From positions 29,378,001 to 29,442,000 of the forward strand of contig BRKX01000003.1 of NCBI GenBank assembly GCA_026008535.1: DNA of 64,000 nucleotides. The letters run 5' to 3'. Of this stretch, positions 34,369 through 47,166 are shown piece by piece (the stretch's first letter is position 1; the number at the start of each line of letters is the position of its first letter). A program made the position numbers and the translations under genes. The notes beneath the pieces are model-generated. The model searched no databases, had not been told where the DNA came from, and was given only the letters and a program-made list of their open reading frames with translations. The DNA is from Perilla frutescens (Eukaryota; Streptophyta; Magnoliopsida; Lamiales; Lamiaceae).

Positions 34369-35811
34369 TGTTAGGGTTTTCTCTAATTAAACCACCGCAG
34401 GATCATTTGGATGTTCATTAATCCACGTTCATGCAAATCATAATTTTATGTTCATGCATGTTTATACACACGTCCAACACAAAAACCATGCAAAGTAAAA
34501 CGAATCTAATAAAGCAGAAAACATAGATCCGAATTACTTACAATTTTCAGACGGTCTGAGGACAAGATTATAGATCTAATCTTGCTGTTGAATGAAGATG
34601 AAACTGGCGTCCCTTTTCTCTCCACTGAAAACGGCGACCATCTTCAATATTTTACTCCGAGATCTTCTGTTGCATTCCCGGACTGAGTATCAGATACAGA
34701 GTGGGCTATATTTTACTGATAGAGTTGTGAAAACTGTGGATATCTTGAGAGACAAAGAGGGGCTGATAATACTACTCTGATTTTCGTCCCCCTCCCTATG
34801 ATTAAATAGGGAGGTGGCCGAAAATCCACTTCTCAACCCTACTGGGTTGGGCATCTATCTCAAGTCCTATATCTAGTTCACTTTTAGTCAAGTTGGGCTA
34901 CAACATGGATCTAGAAGAATATTAAATTGGCCCACTAATTTATTTAATTTCCAATATCCAATAAACATAGGATATAATTAAATAAATTAAGTATCACTTT
35001 TATTCCACTAAATAAGCAATACTGACCTACCATTAATACATATTTGGGAATATGCTTTCTCCTTTAATTCAGCCTTTCCCCGTGTTTAAGATATAATGTT
35101 CATTAATTAATTATGTCAGCATCTGACGAATATAATTAATTAACATCTAAAACGTTGAGTAGTACCACACAAACTTTACCTTGTATGGAATAAATTCCAT
35201 CTGCAGGGTTTCAACATGAACTTGTGTTTCCTCAAGAGAACATCATCAACCTGGCGTACCAGAATATGATGCTCATGTATATTGCACGACACATCATGTA
35301 TACACTATTATTACCCAAGATATTGAGTTTATTGATCCACGAAAGGATCTCACCCATTGATAAGTCAAAGCAATAAGTAATGTACACATATGCTCGCCAA
35401 CAAACATGAGTTCAGAATCCGAACTCTGTGGATCTTTATTCTCTCACTATTAGGGTCAGATTAGAGAATAGTTTCATATCGTGATCCTCCTCAATACACT
35501 AACAAGTGTACTAGAATAATCAGTTAACCAAGACAAACTAACTTATCAGATTATTCTACGGTGTACCGATGGTTTGTTTAGGACCATCTAAGTCGTGAAC
35601 TCTTTAATACAATACAAGGTTCTAATGATATGATTTTACCATGTGTCTCCCCACACCATATCATCTACAATGTAAGTATATTGAACATTGCATAAAATAA
35701 TTATCCAAAATAATCTTAATGCAAATAGTGACTGCAATAATTTTCAATTCATATCATCATATCATCAGAAAAGTATACAAAGACATGTCTTTCCAGTATA
35801 CAAAACTAACA
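34369..35811 (-). mobile_element. 3' LTR of copia C
   Basis: TGTTAGGGTTTTCTC to ACAAAACTAACA, with the polypurine tract TATAAGTGGGAGA (minus strand) adjoining at 35813. Confidence 0.88.
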
Positions 35812-35887
35812 GTCTCCCACTTATACTTCAAGATTGTCTTTCAAGCATAAAAACTAACTAGCTAACTCTCCAATCTACACTATCGAC

Positions 35888-37178
35888 TCAAACTGCGCCA
35901 CCAGGTCTGCATCTCACTCCCATTTTCTCCACGTGACTATCAAATGTCTTAGCCGACAGGCTCTTTGTGAATGGATCAGCGAGGTTGTCCTCCGATGCAA
36001 TCTTGACCACCGCCACATTTTCTCTCTTAACGATTTCTCGTATAAGATGGTACTTTCTCTTTATGTATTTACTTACCTTGTGGGCTCTGAGTTTCTTCGA
36101 GTTAGCCACTGCACCAGAATTATCACAGTATATCGTGATAGTCTTACGTAACTCAGGAACAACGCCCAAGCCCACTAGGAAATCATGGATCCAGACAACC
36201 TCTTTTGCAGCCTCAGAGGCAGCTACATACTCGGCTTCAATGGTGAAATCTGCAATGCATTTCTGCTTTATGCTCCTCCATGCGATGGCTCTACCTCCTA
36301 ATGTAAACAAATAACCTGATGTAGATTTACTCTGATCTTTGTCAGATTGAAAATTTAAGTCCGTATAACCCAACTGCACTAGACTATCAGAGCGAAATAC
36401 CAATACGTAATCTCGAGTCCTTTTAAGGTACTTGAGAATATTTTTGACCGCAGTCCAGTGACCTTCTGCTTACCATGTCGATGGCATAGCATATATCAGG
36501 CCTAGTGCATAGCATGACATACATTAAACTTCCCACAGCCGAAGCATATGGTATTTTCTTTATCTCCTCTATCTCAGACTGTGTTTGGGGGCACATTTCC
36601 TTGGATAGATGAATTCCATGGCTGTAAGGTATAAAACCTTTCTTGGAATCTTACATGCCAAACCTAGCTAGCACTCTATCGATATGAGTCACATGGGACA
36701 GACACAATATCCTTTTCTGGTGATCTCAAGTGATCTTGATGCCAAGGACATGTCCGACTTCACCCAGATCCTTCATATCGAACTGTTCAGACAACTACAC
36801 CCTAATGTTCGACAACGCCTTCTTACTGTTTCCAATAAGCAAGATGTCATCAACATAAAGTACGAGGAATACCAACACATTTCTGTCACATTTCTTGGAT
36901 ACACAGCTCTCATGTGGACTTTGCACGAATCTATATGATTAGATAACCTCATCAAATCGGATGTTCCAAGATCTCGATGCCTGCTTAAGTCCATAAATGG
37001 ATCTCTTAAGCTTGCACACCAAGTGCTCTTGACCCTTAGCAATGAATCCCTCCGGTTGCTTCATGTGAATGTTTTCCTCAAGACTTCCATTTAGGAAAGC
37101 TGTCTTGACATCCATTTGCCAGATCTCATAATCCAAATGAGCGGCCATTGACAAGAGAATCTGGATTGACTTAAGCAT
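35888..37178 (-). pseudogene. Copia C reverse transcriptase-RNase H remnant
   Basis: RT from MDVKTAFLNGSLEEN (about 37110) and SIYGLKQASRSWN to the active-site box YVDDI at about 36845-36860, intact. RNase H and tail from 36403 hold STSGYLFTLGG, IEAEYVAASEAAKEVVW, YCDNSGAVA and a tail ending near 35888. Stops occur around 36938 and elsewhere, and at least one frameshift lies between RT and RNase H (near 36420-36460). Confidence 0.9.
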
Positions 37179-37508
37179 GCCTACCGGCGAGAAGGTTTTC
37201 TCATAATCGATCCCTTATTTCTGAGTGTGCCCTTTCGTCACTAATCTAGCTTTAAAGGTTTCAACCTTCCCGTCAGCTCCTCTCTTATGCTTGTAGACCC
37301 ACTTACAGCCAATGGGTTTTACCCCATCAAGTGGTTCCACGAGCTCCTAGACTTGATTGCGATCCATAGATCTAATCTTAGACTCCATTGCAGTTTGCTA
37401 AGAATCTGCATCTTTGTCTTCAATTACCTCGTCATTGGTCCTGGGATCCAATTCATTTAGTCCCTCTAGGAAATCTGAAGCCTCTCCCAGACCAATGAAT
37501 CTATCAGG

Positions 37509-38451
37509 TTAGTGTACAACCCTCCCACTGTGATAAGGAAGTTTCCGTACTTCTGTGACACGTTGTGCAGTATCTGGTGTAACCTCTTCTTGTACAACTA
37601 GTGTAGGTTTCGACCCTTCCCCTCTTAACTCCTCAAGGACAATTTGACTCCTTAGTTTGTGGTTAATGATATAGTTTTCCTCTAAGAATCGAGCGTTGGT
37701 ACTGACAATGATCTTCTGATCCTTAGGACTACAAAACAAACCACCTTTCATTCCTCTAGGATATCCAATGAACAACCTTACATCAGTGCGAGGAGCTAGC
37801 TTATCAGCTTCCTTATCTAACACGTGTGCTGGACTACCCAAATTCGAATATGGTTCAAACTGGGCTTTCGTCCAGTCCATAGTTTTATGGGTGTAGAAGG
37901 AACTTATTTTGATGGAACCAAGTTAAGAATATAGGCTGCTGTTTCCAGGGCATATCCCTAGTACGAAATAGGCAACTCAGAATAACTCATCATCGATCTG
38001 ACCATCTTTAATAGAGTTCTATTCCTTCTTTCCGCCATGCTATTCTGTTATGGCGTTCCTGGCGCAGTCAACTGGGAAATAATCCAATTCTCTACCATAT
38101 AATCCCTTAATTCGCTTGAGAGGTACTCGCCACCATGATTAGAACTCAGTGCCTTGATACTTCTGTCTGTTCATTTCTCCGCTTCTGCCTTAAACTCTTT
38201 GAATTTTTCAAAGCATTCAGACTTGCACGCAACAAGTAGATATATCCATATCTTGAGAAATCATCAATTAGAGTAATGAAATACTCGAACCCTCCTCGAT
38301 CTTGAACTGACATAGGGCCGCACAGGTCAGAGTGAATCAAATCTAATAGCCCTTCGGATCTATTTTCTTTTGACTGGAAATGACTTTTGTTCATCTTACC
38401 TTCCAAACAGGATTCACACAAAGGAAACGATTCCAGTACCAAAGAAGACAA
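37509..38451 (-). pseudogene. Copia C integrase remnant
   Basis: N-terminal piece with SCLEGKMNKS and DLIHSDLCGPM (first acidic residue kept) at 38451-38146. The core breaks by frame change and stops; the C-terminal domain FIGYPRGMKGGLFCSPKD lies in another frame at 37880-37509. Confidence 0.87.
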
Positions 38452-38583
38452 TGGTCCATCATTTACAAGCCTTTATATCCTCTTAAGGTTGATGTGACCC
38501 AGCCTTAGATGCCAAAGATATGTTTGATTCAAGTCTGAAGGTTCTTTTCTCTTGTTAGGGTTTATGATCGATGTATTCAACAG

Positions 38584-39820
38584 TTATCTTTGTGTACTGT
38601 TTTTAATTGGTTTAAGAGAGTATAAGTGTCCATCCAATGTGCCAGAACAGATGAAATGTTTACCACTGAAGATAACTACTTTGTTATCAAAAGATAGAGA
38701 ATATCCATCCTTAATCAATTTAGAAACCGAAATCAAGTTTCGTCTAAAACCAGGCACATAAAGACAATCTTTCAAAACCAAAGTTCTATCACTACTGAAA
38801 GGTAAAATAATGTCTCCCATTACAACAGCTAATACTCTCGTAGCATTGCCCATGTAGACAGTGATCTCATTCTCATTCAGTTGTCTTTTTACTAGGAACC
38901 CCTACAAAGACATGCAAACATGATCAGTAGCTCCAGTATCTACTACCCATGACTGGGTAGAACAAGTTGCTAAACATGTTTCTATAACCAGAATATGAGA
39001 TATACCTCTCTTCTTTTTCTTGTTAGGGCACACCGCCTTCCAGTGACCTGGTTAGCCGCACTTGAAGCACTTAGTCTTCGACTTGAACTCCTCAGGAGGA
39101 ATCTTCACCTTTGGCTTCTTCACCTTAGGTGCCTCATCTACAACCTTCTTAGGTGCATATCGCTTCTTCTTTTTCACACCATAAGAAGACGCGCCTTTCT
39201 CAGCTATGTGGGCCTCAGGATTGCTCTTTTGGAGCAATTCAGCCACTTAAAGGTCTATGAGCAGTTCAGTCAGGCTGACATCCTTCTTGATCATGTTGAA
39301 GTTCAACCTGAACTACTCAAACTTTGAGCACAAGCTATGAAGAACAATGCCGATATGAGAATCGACGTCCAGCTCTCCACCTAAAGTTTCGATCTCAGCC
39401 AGATACCCCATCATCGTGAGAACGTGATCCCTAACAGGTGTGGAGTCAGCCATTCTCGCATCTATTAACTTCTTCATTGCCAAATGGTGTGCCGAGCGGT
39501 TCTGATAACTGAAGACCTCCTTAAGGTTGAACATGATATCATAAGCGGTTTTCATAGGCTGATGCTGATGTTGCAACACATTCGACATAGATGCCAGAAT
39601 GTAACAGCGCGCTATCTCATCAGACTTAACCCACTTATCATATGCAACCTTTTGGGCTTCGTCAGAACCCTCATCTGCCTTCTGAGGACATACATCTTCA
39701 AGTACGAACTTGTGTCCCTCAGCAACTAGGATGAGGTTAAGGTTACCAAACCAATCATTGTAGTTTTCACCGAAGAGTTTGTTTTCTTTGAGGATTGAGG
39801 ACAGATTGGAAAGTTCTATT
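38584..39820 (-). pseudogene. Copia C gag-protease remnant
   Basis: The gag start is decayed: the Met found at the same place in copia A and B is lost near 39820. The gag core is readable from 39588, a Lys-rich linker and KCFKCG from 39246, and the protease motif DTGATDHVC near 38920-38940, intact but followed by a TAG. The piece 38853-38584 continues toward GAG-pre-integrase. Confidence 0.87.
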
Positions 39821-39829
39821 AATGATATG

Positions 39830-42285
39830 AAATAACTGAAATTAAAACATGCAGTACAGTCACAAACTTTAGAATGAACAATATATAATCGAAAACCTCA
39901 TAAAAATTATATACTTTTCCACCGAAACTTTAAAAATGTCTTCTATATGCCACGATAGTGTGGACGTTTATAAAATTTATTTTTAAATAGGTTATTAAAC
40001 CTTTAATTTGCCTCCAGTTGAATTTTCTTACAACAAGCATATTAATAGCCAGATAATAAACACGGTCATGTAATCATCTAACTGATAAGCCACGATCGTG
40101 TGGACGTTTATTAATAAATTACATCTAAGTGTGGACACCATTATCTTCGCACCAACATCACTATTTCGAAATTAACTGCTCCAGATGGAGGAGTCAGTTA
40201 CTTCTAATAGTGTTCTACAGCTATCCTTTTAGGAGATTTAATTTCTAGAGAAATCTATGATATGACACATCCGATATGGAGGAAGACCGATGTCAACATG
40301 CATGACCATCACTTCTCAATTAAATCAGATTTAATGGAGACCGTATAAGATTTCTACATAATTTGGTATGAGTCTCTCCCACTTAGTTATTTATGCTTGA
40401 GGTTTCATTTTATCCCATTAAAGAACATGCAAACATCACATAAAATGATAAACATACATTGCATGCTTCACAACAACATAATAAGCAACAATAATATTCC
40501 AACTATCATGGATTATCTCTCATGTTGATTGATGAGATAAAACAGGAAAGTTAGCTCTGGAACAGGGCTATGGCCACCATCCCTCTTACCGCGCCTGGCC
40601 GAAACCCTAGCTCCAATTAGGGTTTCGGGACGTGAACCGATGAACCTTCCTTTCTTGGTGCTGTACTACTTTCCTTCTTTGAGTTGATCTCTGATCTTTA
40701 TTCAATACAGACTGTCTATTCCAAAAGGAAAAATCTACTATTACTAGAATAAAAATTACAACTCAAAAACTTGGTCTAACAATTTTATTTCTATTACATT
40801 AAAACAACATGAAATAAAATCTAGACCTAATCCATAGATTTTTTCATGGATTAAAAATCACATAGCCAAACCGGCATACGACCAAACATTCATTCAACAT
40901 AAACATACATCACATAAATAAAATGGAGCCATGATAGTTGGTAAACCTGCAAACAAACACAGTCTATAAATCCAACAATCATATTTATATGATACACATA
41001 AAATAACATATGATATCTATGCATGAATTATAAATTTCGAATATTACAATTAATTAAATTAAAAATTTGAAATTATCCACAAAATAAAAATTGAAAATTA
41101 AATAATTATTCACCAATTTAAAACTTGTGATTTTCAAAATTTACATAAATAATAAATCTGGAAATTAATTAAAATTATCCACCAAATTTATAATTTAATT
41201 TTTGAACACCCTAATTAAGTGATATTTGGAAATCTTGATATAAATACAAAAATCTATTCCAAATATTCATAAGGATCGAAAATTTGCAAAGAATAAAATT
41301 TGGAAATTTGATCCACTTCAAACTCTTTCAAATTATATTCTAATTTAAATCCTTATCACAATAGCACTTTGATAATTATTTATCTATATCAAAAAATTAT
41401 CTTATCCAATTTTAAACTATATATTTTCGTAAATATCACAAATAATAAATTTGGAAATTTGATCCACTTCAAACTCTTACAAATTTAAAATTCTATTTTC
41501 AAATCTATCTAGATTAAAATTAGGTCAATCAAGATATACATAAAATAATATCAAATCTCAATCCCATACTCATAATTTTCGATCCACATCATTAAATAAA
41601 TCTGAAAATTTGATTGTCATCAAAATCTTCTCCAATTTAATTTAATAAAATCGAAAATAACATAAAATAACATATTTGGAAATTTTGATATTTAATCAAA
41701 AAGCTATTCCAAACAAAATATCATAGATTTTGAAAATACTAAGAAGGATAAATCTGGAAATTTGATCCACTTCAAATCCTTCCAAGATTTAAAATTCTAT
41801 TTTCAAATCTATCTAGATTAGAATTAGGTAACTTTAAGATAAACATCAAAAATACCAAATCTAATCCAAACACCATAATTTTCGAACCACACCTAGAATT
41901 AAATCTGAAAATTTTGATATTGATCAAAAACCATCCAAGATTAAATCCTAAGTGCCGAAAATTATAGAGAAAAATTAGGGAATTTTTTAAAATCAATTTT
42001 TCGAAAAAATTGATCTCCAAATTTTCGAACTCCATGAAATAAAAATCTGAAAATTTGAAGAACATCAAATATCATCCCAAATCTTTGTTACATGATGGAC
42101 GGAAATTCAGTAAACCTCAAAACTAGAATTTTTGAATTACATCAAAAATTCATCCAAGTTTTGAATACCATAAAATCGAAATACATGCCCAATTAAATCT
42201 GAAAATTTAACCACAATAAATTTATCATCAAATTTAATAATGTATATCGAAAAAATGCCTAGATTAATCCTAGAACAGTGCCAAA
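39830..42285 (-). other. AT-rich 5' leader of copia C
   Basis: Same layout as the leaders of A and B: one Y and one X block (to about 40320), then AT-rich DNA with hairpin repeats near 41298, 41451 and 41751. Confidence 0.7.
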
Positions 42286-42300
42286 ACCCGCTCTGATATC
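42286..42300 (-). promoter_or_regulatory. Truncated primer site, copia C
   Basis: GCTCTGATA is kept but the terminal CCA and the LTR start are deleted; the sequence jumps to the LTR at TCATTTGGATG. Confidence 0.75.
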
Positions 42301-43707
42301 ATTTGGATGTTCATTAATCCACGTTCATACAAATCATAATTTTATGTTCATGCATGTTTATACATACGTCCAGCACAAAACCATGCAAAGCAAAATGAAT
42401 CTAATAAAGCGGAAAATATAGATCCGAATTACTTACAATTGTCAGACGGTCTGAGGACAAGAGTACAGATCTAATCTTGCTGTTGAATGAAGATGAAACT
42501 GGCGTCCCTTTTCTCTCCACTGAAAATGATGACCACCTCCAGTATTCTCCTCCGAGATCTTCTGTTGTATTTCTGGACTGAGTATCAGATACAGAGTGGG
42601 CTGTATTCTACTGATAGAGTTGTGAAAACTGTGGATATCTTGAGAGACAAAGAGGGGCTGATAATACTACTCTGATTTTCTTCCCCCTCCCTATGATTAA
42701 ATAGGTAGGTGGCCGAAAATCCACTTCTTAATCCTACTGGGTTGGGCCCCTATCTCAAGTCCTATATCCAGTCCACTTTCAGTCAAGTTGGGCTACAATA
42801 AGGATCTAGAAGAATATTAAATTTGCCCACTAATTTATTTAATTTCCAATATCCATTAAATTTAGGATATAATTAAATAAATTAAGTATCACTTTTATTC
42901 CACTAAAGAAGTAATACTAACCTACCAATTTAATACATATTTGGGGATATTCTTTCTCCTTTAGTTCAGCCATTCCCCGTGTTTAGGATATAATGTTCAT
43001 TAATTAATTATGTCAGCCTCTGACGAATATAATTAATTAACATCTAAAACCTTGAGTAGTACCACACAAACTTTACCATGTATGGAATAAATTGCACCTG
43101 CAGGGTTTCAACATGAACTTGTGTTTCCTCAAGAGAACATCATCAACCTGGCGCACCAGGACATGGTGCTCATGCATATTGCATGACACATCATGTATAC
43201 ACTATTATTACCCAAGATATCGAGTTTATTGATCCACGAAAGGATCTCACCCATTGATAAGTCAAAGCAATAAGTAATGTACACATATACTCGCCAACAA
43301 ACATGAGTTCAGAACCCGAACTCTGTGGATCTTTATTATCTCACTATTAGGGTCAGAGTAGAGAATAGTATCCTATCGTGATCCTCCTCAATACACTAAC
43401 AAGTTTACTAGAATAATCAGTTAGCCAAGACAAACTAACTTATTAGATTATTCTATGGTGTACCGATGGTGTGTTCATGACCATCTAAGCCGTGAGCTCT
43501 TTAATACAATATAAGGTTCTAATGATATGATCTTACCATGTGTCTCCCCACACCATATAATCTACATGTAAGTATATTGAACATTGCATAAAATAATTAT
43601 ATAAAATAATCTAAATGCAAATAGTGACTGCTATAACTTTCAATTCATATCATCATATCATCAGAAAAGTATACAAAGACATGTCTTTCCAGTATAAAAA
43701 ACTAACA
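42299..43707 (-). mobile_element. 5' LTR of copia C (34 bases missing at one end)
   Basis: Matches 34403-35811 and ends AAAAAACTAACA. Confidence 0.87.
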
Positions 43708-43712
43708 GTTTG

Positions 43713-44885
43713 AACCACACCAAGGCTGAAGAGATACTCCTTGATCCTCTACTGTATCCCCAATACCCGTTTAGATGTAAAGTGGGCTACAAGCTACTAT
43801 GTGTATGGATAACCTAGGGAATTAAGTGTGCACTGAGAGGGGCTGATTTCGTATCTCCAAATTCTCACCTCCCCCTCTCTAATTAATAAAGAGGGGGATG
43901 AATTCTAGGGCTCCCAAATCTAATGGGTTTTGGCCTCTCCATTTATTTCATTCCCATAGTCCATTAAGGTATTATTTGGGCTACAGTGGAGATCTAGAAA
44001 AATATTAAATTGGCCCACTAATTTATTTAATTTAAAATATCCAACACTAGGATATAATTAAATAAATTAAGTGTTATTTTTATTCCACTAAAGAAATAAC
44101 ACTGACCTACCAATTTAATACAGTTTTACTCAATGCTTTCTTCTTTAGTCCAGCCATTCCGCATGTTCAAGATATAATGTTCATTAATTATTTATATGAG
44201 CTCTGATAGATATAATTAATTAATACTTCCATTCCTAGAGCAGTATCACACAAGTTTTACCATGTACGGAATAAATTCCACCTGCAGGGTTTCACATGTA
44301 CTTGTGTTTACTCAAGGGGACATCATAAACCTGGCGCACCAGGACATGATGACCATACACAGTGCACGACCCATCATGTATGTATATGTTACTGCCCAAG
44401 ATATCGAGATTATTAACCATATTAAGAATCTCACTCATTGATAAATCAAAGCAGTAGACATAACACATCTATGTCCGCCATTATGTATGGCTTAAGAACA
44501 CGAACTCTGTGGATCTTTATTCTCTCCTTTTAGGGTCAAATCAGAGAACAGTATCATATCACAATCCTCCTTAATACATATGTCAGTGTATCAGAATAAT
44601 CAGTTAGTCAAGATAAACTAACTATCAGATTATTCTGCGGTGTACAATGATTGGTTCAGGATCATCTAAACCGCGAGCCTTTTAATACTTTGCAAGGAAT
44701 CCGATGATATGATCTCTATCATGTGTTTACCCAAACCATATCATCTACAATGCAAGTATAATGAAACATGCATATATAACAATAAATAAATGCACAAACA
44801 ATGACTACAATAATATTCAATCTATATCGTCAAAAAACATTGTTAATAGTATACAAAGACAAGCTTTCAGTATACTATCCTAACA
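43713..44885 (-). mobile_element. 5' LTR of copia D, outer part
   Basis: Continues the LTR broken at 34368 and ends GTATACTATCCTAACA at 44885. With 34104-34368 it makes about 1.44 kb, the usual length of this family. Confidence 0.82.
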
Positions 44886-45636
44886 TACCCAACCCTGATT
44901 TTTCATTTGATTGTAAGAAACAAGCAGCTTTATGCCATATCTATTAGAGACACTGATTTCTCATGTTCCCACAATACCCTATGATGTATACAGTCCTTTT
45001 ATGATCAACACACAATTACAATTCATTGACCATGTATAGATTTAGCATGCCCAATTCCAATTAATGACTAATCAACCACATTAATTAGCTTAACACACTT
45101 TAATGCAATAAATAAATCAATACACGATGGAAACCAAAGTCACACAGTCTTATGCTCAAACTGCCTCACAGTTTTTATATGTTTATTAAGTTATCCTTGT
45201 GGAAAAGATTTATCTTCTAGAAGCTTCAAATATCTCTTTAGATTTGGTAAGATCCTTTTTGATGTGATCTTCTTTCCTTATCCAACAAAATCTAAAATAT
45301 CTTAAATGACTTCTACCGAACTTCTCACATTGTGCCAGCAACAAGTCTGCCAAATTTAGAATCTTTTCGAGTCTTGTGGGCATAACGAACATTTCTCAGC
45401 GTCATTGGAATGTAATGGACTCTACAAGCTGACACCTTTCATGGAATTTGGTGCTATGAAAATCTCATTGAGCTTGCATCATCGTATTTCAGCTCTAAAA
45501 TGGCCACAATGCATGATTTTACTCTCCCATGCCCTTGCTCATATTTCTGGCTCTTTCCAACTCTAAAACAACAAAAACAAAGATAAAAAAAGAGAAAAAA
45601 ATACTTTAGAAACATGAGAGAAATTGGACTTGTCAT
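44886..45636. other. Unassigned AT-rich sequence
   Basis: Right flank of copia D. A 60-codon minus-strand ORF (45392-45210) has ordinary amino-acid use but no recognisable domain and no support; I do not call it a gene. Confidence 0.4.
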
Positions 45637-47160
45637 TGATAAACTGAGATTTTATGCTAGTTTTTGTACCATGTCACTATGTGTTTTGTACGGTTTATGT
45701 GTGCTTTAATCCAGATTTAGTCATTTTACACTTAATCTTTGAGTTTGGATTATTTTGTTTATTTCTTGTACGTTTGTTCCCATTTTTGGTGTATTCTCGT
45801 GATTAGAAATCATTGATGATGTCCCAAGGCTTCACTATAATGAAGAGTTGAGAACGGGATGGAAATAACCCAGAAGAAGACTTACAAGTGCAGTAATGAG
45901 TCTGGTCATGGGTGGAGTCGCGGATCGAGAAAAGCCCGACTGCCTATGAGTTTGCGACTGAGAGGGGGTACGAAAGAAGAAAACTCGTGACCATGATAAT
46001 GGGTATTAGAAGTGTTCACAAATTCTGTACCATGTCGGATACACATGGACCCATGACTCGAGTTGCGAGTGATTCGATCACGAGTGAGGTCGCAGATACA
46101 TTGGGCCAATCAAATTTTGAGTAGATTTTGGGTTCAATTTTATTAGGTATTTAAGGTGTATTGTGGACGAAAATTGCATCATTTTTCCATACCCTAAATT
46201 TCCCAACTGATAGAATACATCAGAGAAGAAGCAACGGAAAGAATGAGACCAAGGAATTCAAGTATTTCAAGATTAATGACAAACATAATCTTCCGAATTT
46301 TATTTTCTTTAATTCTTGTTAGAAGAAGCAACGGAAAGAATGAGACCAGGGAATTCAAGTATTTCAAGATTAGTGGCAAATATAATCTTCCGAATTTTAT
46401 TTTCTTTAATTCTTGTTAGACTATGAATATTTTGTGGATAGATTTAGTTATTTATTTTATGATGAACTACTAAATTCTAGTATTCTAGGGTTGTTTATAA
46501 TTCAAATATGAAGTCCATTTAATTAATTCTGCTATTGTGCCTATGATTTTGTTATCCTTTGATTGTTCTTGTGCTTGGTTATGTATTATTTAACTGGCCA
46601 TTAAATAATGCAATTTAATATGTTAGTTAATAAATTGAAAATTGAGCTTTAACACTAGATTTGGAACAATTAATTTGGTAGCCAATATCATTTGAGAGGG
46701 TTGATATTATTTGAGAGAGCATTAAACCTGATGATTATTTAGGAGTTTCATGTTAGATAACTAATTGATACATTGTTATTTGATTTGTGATCAGCACCAT
46801 AGATATTTTGAGAGGAAGTTTATGATGCATTAGTGGTTGCTCTAGCATAATTAAAATTTCAACATAGGTTCATAAATGGAATTGGTTAAATAGATGGGTT
46901 AATTGATGATTTTGCAATCCTAGAATATGTCTGGCCTTTATTGTTAATTTTTCCTGTGCATTTAATCTGTGGTTTAATTTAGTTTTATTTTTTCCAATTC
47001 TTTCAAACTATTGAATAGTCTATATAAACTAAAGGTAATTAAAGTTAGATAATTAGTAGCTTAATTTAATCAAATCTCTATAGATTCGATCTTGTGGACC
47101 ACTATATTAGAAGCTTCACTATATACTTATAGTTTAGGTGAAAATAAATACCAAACAAGG
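45637..47160 (+). mobile_element. Possible Tat/Athila-like gypsy LTR remnant
   Basis: Composition and word order resemble LTRs of Tat-type elements: TGATAAACTGAGATTTTATGC near the start, a guanine-rich CGCGGATCGAG / GCGACTGAGAG section, a TAGGTATTTAAGG stretch near 46145 as possible core promoter, and a closing GATCTTGTGGACC section near 47090. No target duplication found and ends are uncertain. Confidence 0.35.
46224..46418. repeat. 97-bp direct tandem duplication
   Basis: Two adjacent copies starting AGAAGAAGCAACGG (46224 and 46321) with only a few differences. Confidence 0.9.
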
Positions 47161-47166
47161 ATGTAG

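Larger units (their letters stand above)
34369..43707 (-). mobile_element. Copia element C, nearly full length, nested in the D LTR
   Basis: 3' LTR 34369-35811 (1443 bp), polypurine tract, pol, gag, leader, 5' LTR about 42299-43707. Flanking 5-mers are GTTCG (34364-34368) and GTTTG (43708-43712), one C/T apart. The target is the D LTR, which continues from 43713. The 5' LTR has lost its first roughly 34 bases together with the end of the primer site, so the element could not prime even if pol were intact. Confidence 0.9.

Noticed and set aside
45210..45392. 60-codon minus-strand ORF as a gene
   Set aside because: Length expected by chance, no domain, no promoter or splice context that I could support.
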